Origin: Bacteroidota bacterium
GTDB lineage: Bacteria; Bacteroidota; Ignavibacteria; Palsa-1295
Length of the DNA stretch: 64,000 bases
Assembly (NCBI GenBank): GCA_021324685.1
Contig: JAJPIQ010000081.1
Coordinates: 33,653 to 97,652 of the forward strand
Direction of reading: 5' to 3'
Made by a program: the position numbers and the translations under genes. Numbering within the stretch: position 1 is the first letter of the stretch; each line of letters starts with the position of its first letter. Of the stretch, positions 7,069-15,589 are shown piece by piece. The notes below the pieces were generated by a model. The model saw only the letters and a program-made list of their open reading frames with translations. It made no database searches and was not told where the DNA came from.

Positions 7069-9921
7069 ATGTCATGGACGAATGGAGCCATTAGCGGCGG
7101 AGTCGTTACCCACTCCGATACCGGGAATATTCACATTACCGGGAACATCGATAGCGGTGCCGTTGTCACGCTCGCCACCACGGGTGGAACGATTATTATC
7201 GATGGCAAAATCGACGGTGGCAGCACCGTGAACCTCACAGCGTCAGGGGACATTCAAATTGGCGCCGCCGGTGGCAACCGGGACAACCTTAAGATTGACG
7301 GAGGAAGCACGGTCACGGTCATGTCCGGTGGGGCGGTCTCCTTAGGGGGAAAGATCGATCACAACAGCAATGTCTCCATGGTGGCCAATGGTGGATCGAT
7401 CACGATCGGCGGGAAGATCGATCATAACAGCGTCGTTGAGTTTACCGCTTCGGGCGATGTCCTCATCGGTGCGGATTCGACCCTCGGCGGTGGCGACCGA
7501 AAAATTGACGGAAACAGCAACGTCGCGGTACAAGCGGGGATTAGGATCCATCTTTTCAACAAAATCGACGGAGGGAGCATCTCTGGCGCTCACTCCACGG
7601 TAGACTTCAAAGCTTGCGGAGGCATTGCCATCGACGACAAGATCGACGGCGGTTCGGTCGTCCGCCTGGCGGTCAATTCCGGAACTATCACGATAGGAGA
7701 CAAAATCGGTGGAGGGGGGACCAACGTGACCTTTTGGCCGCCCACGAGTCTCCTGGTCACGAACGGAATTGATTCCCATGCGATCGTCACCCCTTTGAAC
7801 TGGGTCGGCGCCTTTTCATGGTGCAGCCCATCCGGCACAACCGGCGGAGCCGGGCAACAAGGATACTATTGGCAAAACTGGCCCATGACATTCGGCTACG
7901 TCACTCCGAATCGTGTGTATCCGCGAACGGTTGCCGATGTGGTCGCCGCGGTTAAGCAGGCCGCGCTGAATGATCTTCCGGTAAAAGCGATCGGCGGCGG
8001 ATGGTCTTTTTCGGACGCGTCGTTACCGATGACGAATCAGGCAGATGTCGACGCAGTATCCATCTTGAAGCGAGGAGCAAATGGAACTCAGGATTTCCAC
8101 AACATCCTGCAGGGGTTAAATAACGGTACCGTTTTGCCGGCCGATTTTCAGCCGGAAGTTGTCGATAGCGACCTGGCGGGTTCCCAAACGTATGACCAGA
8201 CCACACTCGAGGAGGTCACTGCCAGTGGAGCCAATCTTCCCCTGGCCAGCGAGACGATGCTCATCGACACACGCGGATTAGCATCGAGTTTACAGGGCCA
8301 GTTGCACTCCATCCTGTCCGATCCAGCGCGCCGGTCCACCAAACATTATTTCCACGTCGAGGCAGGAATCACGATGGAAGACCTGGACCAGCTTCTGGAC
8401 CACCAGAATCCCAGACTCGCGCTGCAAGCCTCCGGAGGGTCGGTCGGAGCGACGTTAGCAGGTACCCTGGCATCCGCAACCCACGGCGCCGAGTTTCAAT
8501 GGCCCTTATTGATCGATTGTGTTCGCGCGATTCATCTCGTGGCTCCGGACGGAAAAGAATGGTGGATCGAGGGAGATGTGCCGATCGCAGATTTTACGCG
8601 TCTTAGAAGGACCTACCCGAATATCAGCAGGAATCGCTTCGTTTCGGGTTCCCGGCATTTGTCCGGACTGAGTGCACAGGACATCTTAAACGCCGTCATC
8701 GTTTCGATGGGGACCATGGGAGTGGTCTACTCCGTCGTGCTGGAAGTTGTTCCGCAGTTCGGCCTCCAGCAGATTTGCGTGGCAATACCGTCGTTACCGT
8801 TTTTTGTGAATTCCTGGGAGTTTTTACTCCTGCGAGCGGGGACGAATGTGGCCGAGATTCGTAGCGGAAGCACCGCGGCGAATATCAAAGTGCTGAACTT
8901 CCTGCTCGACGGTGCGGCGAACGGGACGGGCATTGCCTATAATTCCCATAGCACTGAGAATGTATTTTGCGACCTCGCGATTAATCCGCTCAATCAGGAC
9001 TGCTGGATCACCAACCGGCGGGTGACTCCATCGATACCGATAGATGGGAACAGTCCCGCCACGGACTGGTTGGGTGCCCTCAATCAAACGCTCGGGGGCC
9101 GAGCTCAGGGCGATGTGATGGGCAGCATGACTATGGGTCGAATCTTCGACTTCCTCAATTGGGCCAAGGACGTGGCGAATCCGTTCGACGACCTCAACGA
9201 TATTCAACAAGCCGGTCGGCTCGGAACTTTCCTAACTTCGTTTCCCGACATTCTTGTGGCGGCGGCGGCGACCCTGAGCGCACAGGCGGTGGCCAACGGT
9301 GCCAATGAGCCAAACAATCCGGACCGGGGGCAGCAGTTTTTGGCAGATGCGCTCTCCGGGTTTCTCCACGCCGTCCAGGGTACCGTCAACGGCGCGACGG
9401 GAGATACGACCGCCGTGTCGTACAAGATCTGGGGCTTCGGATGGCCAGCTAACGGGTTCCCTGGAAGAGGTCTGGAGATTGCGCTGCCGCGGGAGACAGC
9501 ATTTACGTTCCTTCAAACCGTCCTGTTCGATCAGGTATTAACGAATACGATTCAGGCGGGCAACATGCCTCTGATCGGCTACATTTCGGTGAGAGTTTGT
9601 CCTCAGACAAACACCCTGATGGGAATGCAGCAGTTCAGTCCCTATTCAATTATGATCGAAGTCGTGGGCTACCGGTCCCCGGAAGCAAATTTTGTGATGA
9701 ACCAGATACAACAACTGGCATTGCAGGCACAAAATGTCATGCTTCATTGGGGGCTGGAAAACGATCAGGTGACGGCTGCGAATCTGGCGATGATGCCCGT
9801 ATCGAATCCGCTATCCGGTACATCGGAAACTCGGCTTTCCGCATTCCAGAAAGTTCGGCAGTTACTCTCGGGCGGGAACACGAACTTCGAGAATAATTTC
9901 GTAAACCGCCTAAACCTGTAA
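7069..9921 (+). CDS. FAD-linked oxidase (VAO/PCMH family) with N-terminal beta-solenoid-like repeats
   Basis: 950 residues in two parts. Residues about 15-230 are tandem copies of a ~20-residue unit built on KIDGGSxV, alternating with strands such as VNLTASGDIQIG, looking like a beta-helix. From about residue 275 a VAO/PCMH flavin-binding fold begins: YVTPNRVYPRTVADVVAAVK, IGGGWSFSD (305-313) and SGGSVGATLAGTLASATHG near 454-472, resembling aldonolactone/alditol oxidases; the substrate-cap region fills the C-terminal half. The loop position that in covalent-FAD relatives is His is Trp here (W312). No classical signal peptide is seen although the upstream partner is a lipoprotein. An AGGAG stretch precedes the ATG. 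The substrate cannot be predicted. Confidence 0.85.
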   Translation: MSWTNGAISGGVVTHSDTGNIHITGNIDSGAVVTLATTGGTIIIDGKIDGGSTVNLTASGDIQIGAAGGNRDNLKIDGGSTVTVMSGGAVSLGGKIDHNSNVSMVANGGSITIGGKIDHNSVVEFTASGDVLIGADSTLGGGDRKIDGNSNVAVQAGIRIHLFNKIDGGSISGAHSTVDFKACGGIAIDDKIDGGSVVRLAVNSGTITIGDKIGGGGTNVTFWPPTSLLVTNGIDSHAIVTPLNWVGAFSWCSPSGTTGGAGQQGYYWQNWPMTFGYVTPNRVYPRTVADVVAAVKQAALNDLPVKAIGGGWSFSDASLPMTNQADVDAVSILKRGANGTQDFHNILQGLNNGTVLPADFQPEVVDSDLAGSQTYDQTTLEEVTASGANLPLASETMLIDTRGLASSLQGQLHSILSDPARRSTKHYFHVEAGITMEDLDQLLDHQNPRLALQASGGSVGATLAGTLASATHGAEFQWPLLIDCVRAIHLVAPDGKEWWIEGDVPIADFTRLRRTYPNISRNRFVSGSRHLSGLSAQDILNAVIVSMGTMGVVYSVVLEVVPQFGLQQICVAIPSLPFFVNSWEFLLLRAGTNVAEIRSGSTAANIKVLNFLLDGAANGTGIAYNSHSTENVFCDLAINPLNQDCWITNRRVTPSIPIDGNSPATDWLGALNQTLGGRAQGDVMGSMTMGRIFDFLNWAKDVANPFDDLNDIQQAGRLGTFLTSFPDILVAAAATLSAQAVANGANEPNNPDRGQQFLADALSGFLHAVQGTVNGATGDTTAVSYKIWGFGWPANGFPGRGLEIALPRETAFTFLQTVLFDQVLTNTIQAGNMPLIGYISVRVCPQTNTLMGMQQFSPYSIMIEVVGYRSPEANFVMNQIQQLALQAQNVMLHWGLENDQVTAANLAMMPVSNPLSGTSETRLSAFQKVRQLLSGGNTNFENNFVNRLNL
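7111..7725 (+). repeat. Coding tandem repeat (KIDGGS-type units) in the oxidase gene
   Basis: About nine imperfect units, each centred on [KN]ID[GSH][GN]S and roughly 18-26 codons apart, encode the N-terminal repeat domain of the 950-residue protein. DNA copies are diverged except for the core AARATCGACGG-like motif, so the array appears old rather than recently expanded. Each unit would form one rung of a solenoid; this is inference from periodicity. Confidence 0.7.
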
Positions 9922-10188
9922 CGGCTGAAATCTGTAACGGACCGATTAGTCGAGGAACTTTATCCATACTTTCTGGAGGCTACCCTCGCCGATCTCCAAA
10001 ACGAAGGTCAGCATAGAGCCACATAATTTACGGTGGAGCGTTAGGCAACTTATCTTTTTTATAGGATAACGGCTTCGCTGTTCATGTATAACACCGTTAA
10101 CACACATATACAGAAGATCTTTCTGAAAGAAATTTAAGGCGATGCCATTCGAAACGGAGCTGGGCCGGCTCCTGTTGGGCGGCGGCGT

Positions 10189-11325
10189 ATGGCAAAGGTC
10201 TTATTAGGCATGTCGGGCGGGCTCGATTCCTCGGTGGCAGCGGCGCTGCTTCGGGAAGAAGGGCACGAGGTCATTGGCATGACCATCAAGACCTACAATT
10301 ATTCCGATGTGGGCGGGAATTCGCAGGCGGGAAGCACTGTGCCACGCGATACAAGTTGCTGCTCACTCGATGGGATCAACGATGCCCGGCGCGTGGCGGC
10401 GAAGCTCGGGATCCCGCATTATGTGGCCGATATGACCGAGGAGTTCGGCAGCGAGATCATCGACTATTTTACCGATACGTATCTTTCCGGAAAAACTCCC
10501 AATCCCTGCGTCAAGTGTAATCGCGAGATCAAGTGGGCGGCAATGCTGCGGAAAGCCGATGCGCTCGGGTGCGAGTTTATTGCGACCGGCCATTATGCCA
10601 GACTGCGGGAAGTAAATGGCCGGACGGTCATTTCCCGAGCGGCCGATGCCGTGAAGGACCAGACCTATGCGCTCTGGGCCGTCCGACAGGAGCACCTGAA
10701 GCGTACGAAGTTCCCGCTCGCCCCGTACACGAAGGCGGAGAGCCGCGAGATCGCGCGAGCGCATGGACTTGCCGTTGCGAACAAGCAGGAAAGTTACGAG
10801 ATCTGTTTCGTGACCGATAACGACTATCGACGGTTCCTTCGCGATCGCGTCGGCACGGTACGGGACGGTCGCGGTGGCTCAATGGACGATCGCCATGCGT
10901 TTCAGGATGGGAATTTTGTTTTGCATGGCGAGCCCGTGGGGCGTCATGACGGCGTACCGTTTTATACGATCGGTCAGCGCAAGGGCCTCGGGCTTAGCCT
11001 CGCGTCGCATCCGGAACCGCTGTATGTCACCGGACTCGATATTCTTCGGAATGAGGTGATCGTCGGCGACGATGAAGATCTCTTCGGGAACGAGCTTACG
11101 GCGCACGATGTGAACCTGATCAAGTACGATGCGCTTCCCGACGAAGGCATGAACGTTGTTGCGAAGATCCGTTATAAGGACGAGGGTGCTCTCGCCCGTA
11201 TCGTGGCGCTCCCGGACGGCCGCGTCCATGTTTTATTCGAAGAGCCTCGACGGGCGATCACCCCCGGACAGTCCGTTGCGTTTTATGAAGGAGACGATCT
11301 TGTGGGCGGCGGAATTATTTCGTGA
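10189..11325 (+). CDS. mnmA: tRNA-specific 2-thiouridylase MnmA
   Basis: Thiolates U34 of Lys, Glu and Gln tRNAs. The 378 residues show the ATP pyrophosphatase P-loop SGGLDSS (9-15), the catalytic cysteines C107 (NPCVKCN) and C206 (YEICFVTD), ATGHYAR (132-138), and the C-terminal beta-barrel with VGRHDGVPFYTIGQRKGLG. Length is typical. About 270 bp without genes precede it, with a CTGTAACGG direct repeat at 9916-9924 and 9932-9940 just after the previous gene. The last codons (GGGIIS and stop) lie inside the first copy of an 18-bp tandem repeat that continues past the stop. Confidence 0.96.
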   Translation: MAKVLLGMSGGLDSSVAAALLREEGHEVIGMTIKTYNYSDVGGNSQAGSTVPRDTSCCSLDGINDARRVAAKLGIPHYVADMTEEFGSEIIDYFTDTYLSGKTPNPCVKCNREIKWAAMLRKADALGCEFIATGHYARLREVNGRTVISRAADAVKDQTYALWAVRQEHLKRTKFPLAPYTKAESREIARAHGLAVANKQESYEICFVTDNDYRRFLRDRVGTVRDGRGGSMDDRHAFQDGNFVLHGEPVGRHDGVPFYTIGQRKGLGLSLASHPEPLYVTGLDILRNEVIVGDDEDLFGNELTAHDVNLIKYDALPDEGMNVVAKIRYKDEGALARIVALPDGRVHVLFEEPRRAITPGQSVAFYEGDDLVGGGIIS

Positions 11326-11416
11326 ATCGAAATTATTTTCGCTGTCGAAATTATCTGAACTGGAATTATTGTTTGAAGCAGGATTATTGTTTGGAACGGG
11401 ATTATTGCCCGGAGCA
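11311..11416 (+). repeat. Degenerate 18-bp tandem repeat spanning the mnmA stop
   Basis: Six consecutive units start with GGAATTATT, GAAATTATT, GAAATTATC, GAATTATTG, GGATTATTG and GGATTATTG at 11311, 11329, 11347, 11363, 11381 and 11399; five are 18 bases and the third is 16. The shared core is G-R-A-T-T-A-T. The first unit contains the mnmA stop codon (11323-11325); the rest fill the gap to the next gene. Probable slippage-derived minisatellite. Confidence 0.75.
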
Positions 11417-11433
11417 TGATGTAATTATTTAGA

Positions 11434-11919
11434 ATGAAAGCTTGCCTGGTCGGTCTTTTTCTTTGTCTTGCGATCCTCTCGAACGGTTGCAACGGGAACA
11501 TCACGAATCCCTATACGCCGCTGAACCCGGGGTCGCTCACGGCCGATTACCCGGACGGAACGGAATTTATTTCTTCGGAAGGCCATGTCGCCAACGATGG
11601 GACCGATTATGTGGTCACGGCGACGCAGGACGTCAGCGGGGCACCCGCCGATGAGATCACGATGCAGATCCCGATCCCAGCGAATTCGACGGTGCCGTTT
11701 ACCGTGAGTTCCTTGCCGGACGATGCGATTGTGACCTATTACGATGCCGTGACCGGGATCACGTACGAGGCGAACTCGACGCAGGGAAGCTGCACGATTA
11801 CCGTGACCCAAATCTCGCCGACCTTCCAGGGGACCTTCTCGGCGCGGACGACTTGTAGCACGACGTTAGACAGCGTTCGGACGCTGCAAAATGGAGCATT
11901 CAATGCGAATTACCAGTGA
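11434..11919 (+). CDS. Small predicted lipoprotein of unknown function
   Basis: 161 residues. The N-terminus MKACLVGLFLCLAILSNGC is a signal sequence ending in a lipobox-like SNGC, with Cys19 the likely lipidation site. The mature part is Thr/Ser-rich and beta-like (TDYVVTATQDVSG, ITVTQISPTFQGTFSARTTC). No family recognised. It begins 17 bases after the 18-bp repeat array. An AT-rich non-coding stretch of 188 bases follows, with a repeated TTTTTAG/AAGCT motif near 12030-12064. Confidence 0.7.
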   Translation: MKACLVGLFLCLAILSNGCNGNITNPYTPLNPGSLTADYPDGTEFISSEGHVANDGTDYVVTATQDVSGAPADEITMQIPIPANSTVPFTVSSLPDDAIVTYYDAVTGITYEANSTQGSCTITVTQISPTFQGTFSARTTCSTTLDSVRTLQNGAFNANYQ

Positions 11920-12107
11920 TTCCCGCTGAACTCAGGCTAATTATCTTCATTTTTCTCTTAAAATTACCGCTTCAGAGCATTCTGGCCTGAAAATTGATTC
12001 AATCTGTCTGTTTTTTCTCTATCCGTATTTTTTAGTTTTTAAGCTATTTTTTAGCTTTTAAGCTCAGAAATGACAGGACAATTCATAAATATTAGAAGAA
12101 TAGTCCA

Positions 12108-12566
12108 GTGATCTATGGAATTGCTGCTCCGCCCGGAACTACGAAGACCGTGGGTTCCTCGGTCGACCGCTATGCCGAATGGCTCCGCCGGCGCAGCGTT
12201 CATTCTTTTGTACTCGACCCTGCCGTGACGACGAAGTTTCAAAATCCATATGGCGCGTGTAATTTTATTGTGACCTGGGATGGTGAGGACGTGCGAGAAG
12301 TACTTTCCGCCATTCGTTTTGCACGTGAAGCCGGAGACCGGTTCATACAGGACAAGCTTATCGAATACATTTTGAACATTCCCTTTCGGAATCCGCGACC
12401 TGCCGATATTCCGGCGTTTGTAGGCAAGCCGGTCTGGGCCGTCGATAAGCACGGCCGAGCGCTCGTCGGAATGCCGGGATCGGAAACCATCATCGATGTA
12501 TCCGAGCTGCGCGAGCTGGCCCATCATACCGGTCCGATCACGTCGCATCCGTCTTCCTCGAGTTGA
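12108..12566 (+). CDS. Hypothetical protein (GTG start)
   Basis: 152 residues with ordinary composition: MIYGIAAPPGTTKTVGSSV, a central WDGEDVREVLSAIRFAREAGDRF segment and a Gly-rich tail VGMPGSETIIDVSEL. A TAG 15 bases upstream in the same frame forces the start to be the GTG at 12108 or later. The opposite strand also has a long frame, but its product is Arg/His-rich and unlike real proteins here. No family recognised. It lies 36 bases upstream of the K+ channel gene and may be co-transcribed. Confidence 0.5.
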   Translation: MIYGIAAPPGTTKTVGSSVDRYAEWLRRRSVHSFVLDPAVTTKFQNPYGACNFIVTWDGEDVREVLSAIRFAREAGDRFIQDKLIEYILNIPFRNPRPADIPAFVGKPVWAVDKHGRALVGMPGSETIIDVSELRELAHHTGPITSHPSSSS

Positions 12567-12602
12567 GAACGGGTTGAGCACTTCGCGCTGTTTCTCTCGC
12601 TT

Positions 12603-13532
12603 ATGGCAGCGAGGCGCTTCGAAGATTTAGGTATTGGGACAAAGGCCGCGGAGGCCCGCGTCCGGCTGCTCAATCGCGACGGGACCTTCAATGTTCGCCG
12701 CAAGGGCCTTCCGTTCCTGACCTGGTTCAGCGGGTATCATTATCTTATTTCGATCCCATGGTGGAAGTTCAACCTGTGGATCGTTTTTTCCTATGTTCTT
12801 ATCAATGCGTTTTTTGGATTGATCTATCTTACGATCGGGACCGAGGGCCTGGTCGGGATCGATGGACATTCGATCGCAGAACGGTATCTCCAGGCAGTGT
12901 TCTTTAGTACGCAGACATTCACGACCGTCGGCTTTGGGCGCATTGCGCCCGTGGGAATCCTTTCCAATGTTGCCGCGGCTCTGGAATCGCTGACGGGTCT
13001 GCTCTCCTTCGCGTTTGCGACCGGTCTCGTCTATGGGCGGTTTTCTCGGCCGATCGCGAAGGTTATTTTCAGCCAACAGGCGGTCATTGCCCCCTACGAA
13101 GGGAAAACAGCGTTTATGTTCCGCGTTGCGAACCAGCGTTCGAACCAGTTGATCGATGTGGGAGCAACGGTAACGTTAAGCCGTGTAGAACTCGATAGCC
13201 GGGGGGAGAAAAGGCGGCAATTTTATCCGTTGGAGTTAGAGCGATCCTCGGTAACGTTCTTTCACCTGAGCTGGACGGTCGTCCATCCCATCGACGATCA
13301 CAGCCCGCTCTATGGAGTGACCAAGGAAGAATTGGACGCTTCGGACGCAGAATTTTTAGTGCTGCTGAAAGCCTTCGACGATACCTTTTCCCAGACGGTC
13401 CACACCAGAACGTCGTACAAGAGCAGGGAAGTGATGTACGGCCATAAGTTCAAGAGCATTATTCGGACCGGTCGCGATGGCATGACGGAGATCGAACTCG
13501 ACAAGATCCACGATCACGAGGCCATTGTTTAG
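12603..13532 (+). CDS. Inward-rectifier K+ channel (KirBac-type)
   Basis: 309-residue tetrameric channel subunit. Residues 30-50 hold the amphipathic slide helix, about 56-78 the outer helix, 95-112 the pore helix and selectivity filter TTVGFG (107-112), and about 122-146 the inner helix ending GLVYGRFSRP. The rest is the immunoglobulin-like cytoplasmic domain (AFMFRVANQRSNQLIDV, then FHLSWTVVHPIDDHSPL). Most bacterial homologues have GYG, so the GFG filter is a variant known from some eukaryotic K+ channels. Its stop overlaps the end of the convergent crotonase gene by four bases. Confidence 0.88.
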   Translation: MAARRFEDLGIGTKAAEARVRLLNRDGTFNVRRKGLPFLTWFSGYHYLISIPWWKFNLWIVFSYVLINAFFGLIYLTIGTEGLVGIDGHSIAERYLQAVFFSTQTFTTVGFGRIAPVGILSNVAAALESLTGLLSFAFATGLVYGRFSRPIAKVIFSQQAVIAPYEGKTAFMFRVANQRSNQLIDVGATVTLSRVELDSRGEKRRQFYPLELERSSVTFFHLSWTVVHPIDDHSPLYGVTKEELDASDAEFLVLLKAFDDTFSQTVHTRTSYKSREVMYGHKFKSIIRTGRDGMTEIELDKIHDHEAIV

Positions 13533-14386
13533 CCCGGCCGTTTTCGGATCTTCTTATAGTTCACCGGCCGCTTCTCATTGAAGGCGCTGATCCCTTCGGT
13601 TACTTCGTCGGAGAGATTATGGATCGAAAGCCAGTCCCGCGCATGGCCGATCGTCGTATGCCACGAAAAGTCCTTCCAGAAATTGAGATTCTGCTTCGTG
13701 TAACGAAGGCATTCTGGAAGTTTATTATAGAGCTTTTCGCAGAGCCGCGCCACGGCACGATCCAAGTCCGCTTTGGGAACGACTTCGTTCACCAAGCCCC
13801 ACTCGAGCGCCTTCTGGGCAGGGATCTCTTCACATAAGAAAAGGATTTCGCGAGCGCGGCGATCGCCGACCATAATGGGAAGCCACTGTGTGGCTCCGGC
13901 GGCGGCGACGCTCCCGCGGGCCGCGCCGACCTGCCGGATGATCACATGATCGGCCGCGATCGCGAGGTCGCACGAGATATTGACTTCGTTACCGCCGCCC
14001 ACGACCATGCCGTTCAAACGGGCGACCGTCGGTTTCCCGATATTGCGAAGCCGCTCGTGCATTTCGATGAAGACCCGCATCCATTTGTAATAATCGTTCG
14101 GGTTCCCAACGAAAAACTCTTCCTGTTCCCGCAGGTCCGCACCGGTCGAAAAGGCCTGATCCCCGGCGCCCGTCACCACGAGGACGGCAACATCGTCATC
14201 CCAGGACGCATCTTCGATCGCGACCATCATTTCGCGCAGCGTCGTCAGGTTCAGGCAATTCAGGACCTCCGGGCGATTGATCGTCAGCGTTGCGACATAT
14301 TCGTTCTTTTCGTACAAAATGTGCGAGAACTGAAAGTTCCGCTTTTCATTGTATGGGCTAAGTTCCTGAGAAGATTTTTTTGGCAT
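13529..14386 (-). CDS. Enoyl-CoA hydratase/isomerase family protein (crotonase fold)
   Basis: 285 residues. The crotonase oxyanion-hole segments are FSTGADLREQ and NGMVVGGGNEVNISCDLAIAA, followed by AAGATQWLPIMVGDRRAREILFLCEEIPAQKALEWGLVNEVVP. The Arg-rich REILFLCEEI segment and the length resemble MenB (dihydroxynaphthoyl-CoA synthase) and BamA-like ring hydrolases more than fatty-acid hydratases, but the MenB hallmark QTGPKVGSF is absent. It lies two bases downstream of the EthD gene in a likely two-gene operon, which favours a degradative or ring-modifying role. The exact reaction is undetermined. Confidence 0.88.
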   Translation of the reverse strand: MPKKSSQELSPYNEKRNFQFSHILYEKNEYVATLTINRPEVLNCLNLTTLREMMVAIEDASWDDDVAVLVVTGAGDQAFSTGADLREQEEFFVGNPNDYYKWMRVFIEMHERLRNIGKPTVARLNGMVVGGGNEVNISCDLAIAADHVIIRQVGAARGSVAAAGATQWLPIMVGDRRAREILFLCEEIPAQKALEWGLVNEVVPKADLDRAVARLCEKLYNKLPECLRYTKQNLNFWKDFSWHTTIGHARDWLSIHNLSDEVTEGISAFNEKRPVNYKKIRKRPG

Positions 14387-14388
14387 GG

Positions 14389-14715
14389 TTATAAGGAGAT
14401 TTCTTCCGTACGGCCGACAATCATCGAGACCAGCGGCCCGGCAAAACCCATCAGGTCTTTGGCGGCCGCGCGGCTATGGGGCTGCTTCATGCTGGCGTTC
14501 AGGGCCTCGGCATCGTCAAAATACATCGTGCAGACGACATGCGGTGCGGCCGCGAGCGTTTCATTCCCAGGCGTAAGCATTTTTTCGACCCAGGTGACTT
14601 CCATTTTGCGAAGCCCTTCCATTTTGGCGGCGAGTGGCGTGTGAACGTCCCGGTAATGTGCATCGAATTCCTCTTTTTGCTCCGGTGCGCGATAGATAGC
14701 GGTAAGTGTATACAT
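14389..14715 (-). CDS. EthD-domain protein
   Basis: 108-residue ferredoxin-like alpha+beta barrel protein. Family features are the N-terminal strand MYTLTAIYRAPEQKEEFDAHY, the HTPLAAKMEGL segment, and the C-terminal LMGFAGPLVSMIVG. EthD proteins are small accessory or polyketide-cyclase-like proteins in degradation operons; their biochemical role is mostly unclear. It is the first gene of a pair with the crotonase (two-base gap), supporting a shared catabolic function. Confidence 0.85.
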   Translation of the reverse strand: MYTLTAIYRAPEQKEEFDAHYRDVHTPLAAKMEGLRKMEVTWVEKMLTPGNETLAAAPHVVCTMYFDDAEALNASMKQPHSRAAAKDLMGFAGPLVSMIVGRTEEISL

Positions 14716-14785
14716 TGTGCAAAACTACGAAGAATTTCTCTCGATGCCGAAATTCTCCGTATGAAAGCAGGGAACGGAAACGGCG

Positions 14786-15427
14786 CTATGCCGTGCGGCG
14801 CGTTCGCGATTTGGAGGCCTTCAGAAGACGCTTCAGCGCATTCTTTTGCGTTTCCTTTTTCTTTTTCTGCTGAGGGGCCTGAGAGCGAGAACCATAATCC
14901 AGGATCGGTTTCATCGTCCAGTCTTCATCGGCGTATTCGTCCTTATGTTTGAAGAGCAGCCAGTTGCGTTTGCCTTCGTCTTCCGCGCGCCCATGCATTT
15001 CGACCATATGGAACTCTCCGTTCAGCTTTTTCCCATGGAGAAGGATCGTAATTTTCCCCGCCCGGATCTGGTCCACGAGCGGATCGCCGATTTCTTCGTA
15101 GGTTCCCTTGTCCCAGATGCGAACTTCTCCGGCGCCGTATTCGCCCTCCGGGATCGCTCCTTCGAACCTTCCGTACTCGATCGGATGGTCCTCCACCATC
15201 ACGGCCAGGTGCTTGTCGTGTGGGTTCATCGAAGGCCCTTTGGGAACGGCCCAGGACTTCAGGACGCCTTCGGCTTCGAGCCGAAGATCGAAATGCAGGC
15301 GCGTCGCGTGGTGCTCGTGGATCACGAAGCGGTGCCCGGCGCCTTTGTGCTTCTGTCCTCGAGGCTCTTTGGTTTTCGAAAAGTCTCGTTTTTTATAGTA
15401 TGTTCGGAGTTCCGATGATCGTGGCAT
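14786..15427 (-). CDS. Standalone LigD-type 3'-phosphoesterase domain protein
   Basis: 213 residues consisting essentially of the phosphoesterase module otherwise found at the N-terminus of the NHEJ ligase LigD, which trims 3'-phosphates and ribonucleotides. Conserved active-site segments are FVIHEHHATRLHFDLRLE, WAVPKGPS and VEDHPIEYGRFEGAIPEGEY, supplying the metal-binding His/Asp/Arg/Tyr set. A Lys/Arg-rich tail (about 185-213) probably binds DNA. The ATG at 15427 is preceded by AGAGG; the frame opens further upstream but without homology. No ligase, polymerase or Ku gene is adjacent. It is divergent from the T9SS cargo gene. Confidence 0.88.
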   Translation of the reverse strand: MPRSSELRTYYKKRDFSKTKEPRGQKHKGAGHRFVIHEHHATRLHFDLRLEAEGVLKSWAVPKGPSMNPHDKHLAVMVEDHPIEYGRFEGAIPEGEYGAGEVRIWDKGTYEEIGDPLVDQIRAGKITILLHGKKLNGEFHMVEMHGRAEDEGKRNWLLFKHKDEYADEDWTMKPILDYGSRSQAPQQKKKKETQKNALKRLLKASKSRTRRTA

Positions 15428-15589
15428 AACCTCTGCACGCTTAGAACACATTCCTATGCCATGCGGCGGTTCGATGCCGAAACGGCCCATGCATGCGAGT
15501 GTGAGCGAAAAGAATTCGTCTTGCCGGTAAAGAATTTAACTCATCGGCGGAAGATGGTGCTCTCACGTTCTCTCAATTACCTGAAATCT

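Noticed and set aside
12051..12581. Minus-strand 176-codon frame opposite the hypothetical gene at 12108
   Set aside because: Product is rich in Arg/His/Ser without hydrophobic core pattern; the plus-strand frame has more normal composition, though it is itself only moderately supported.
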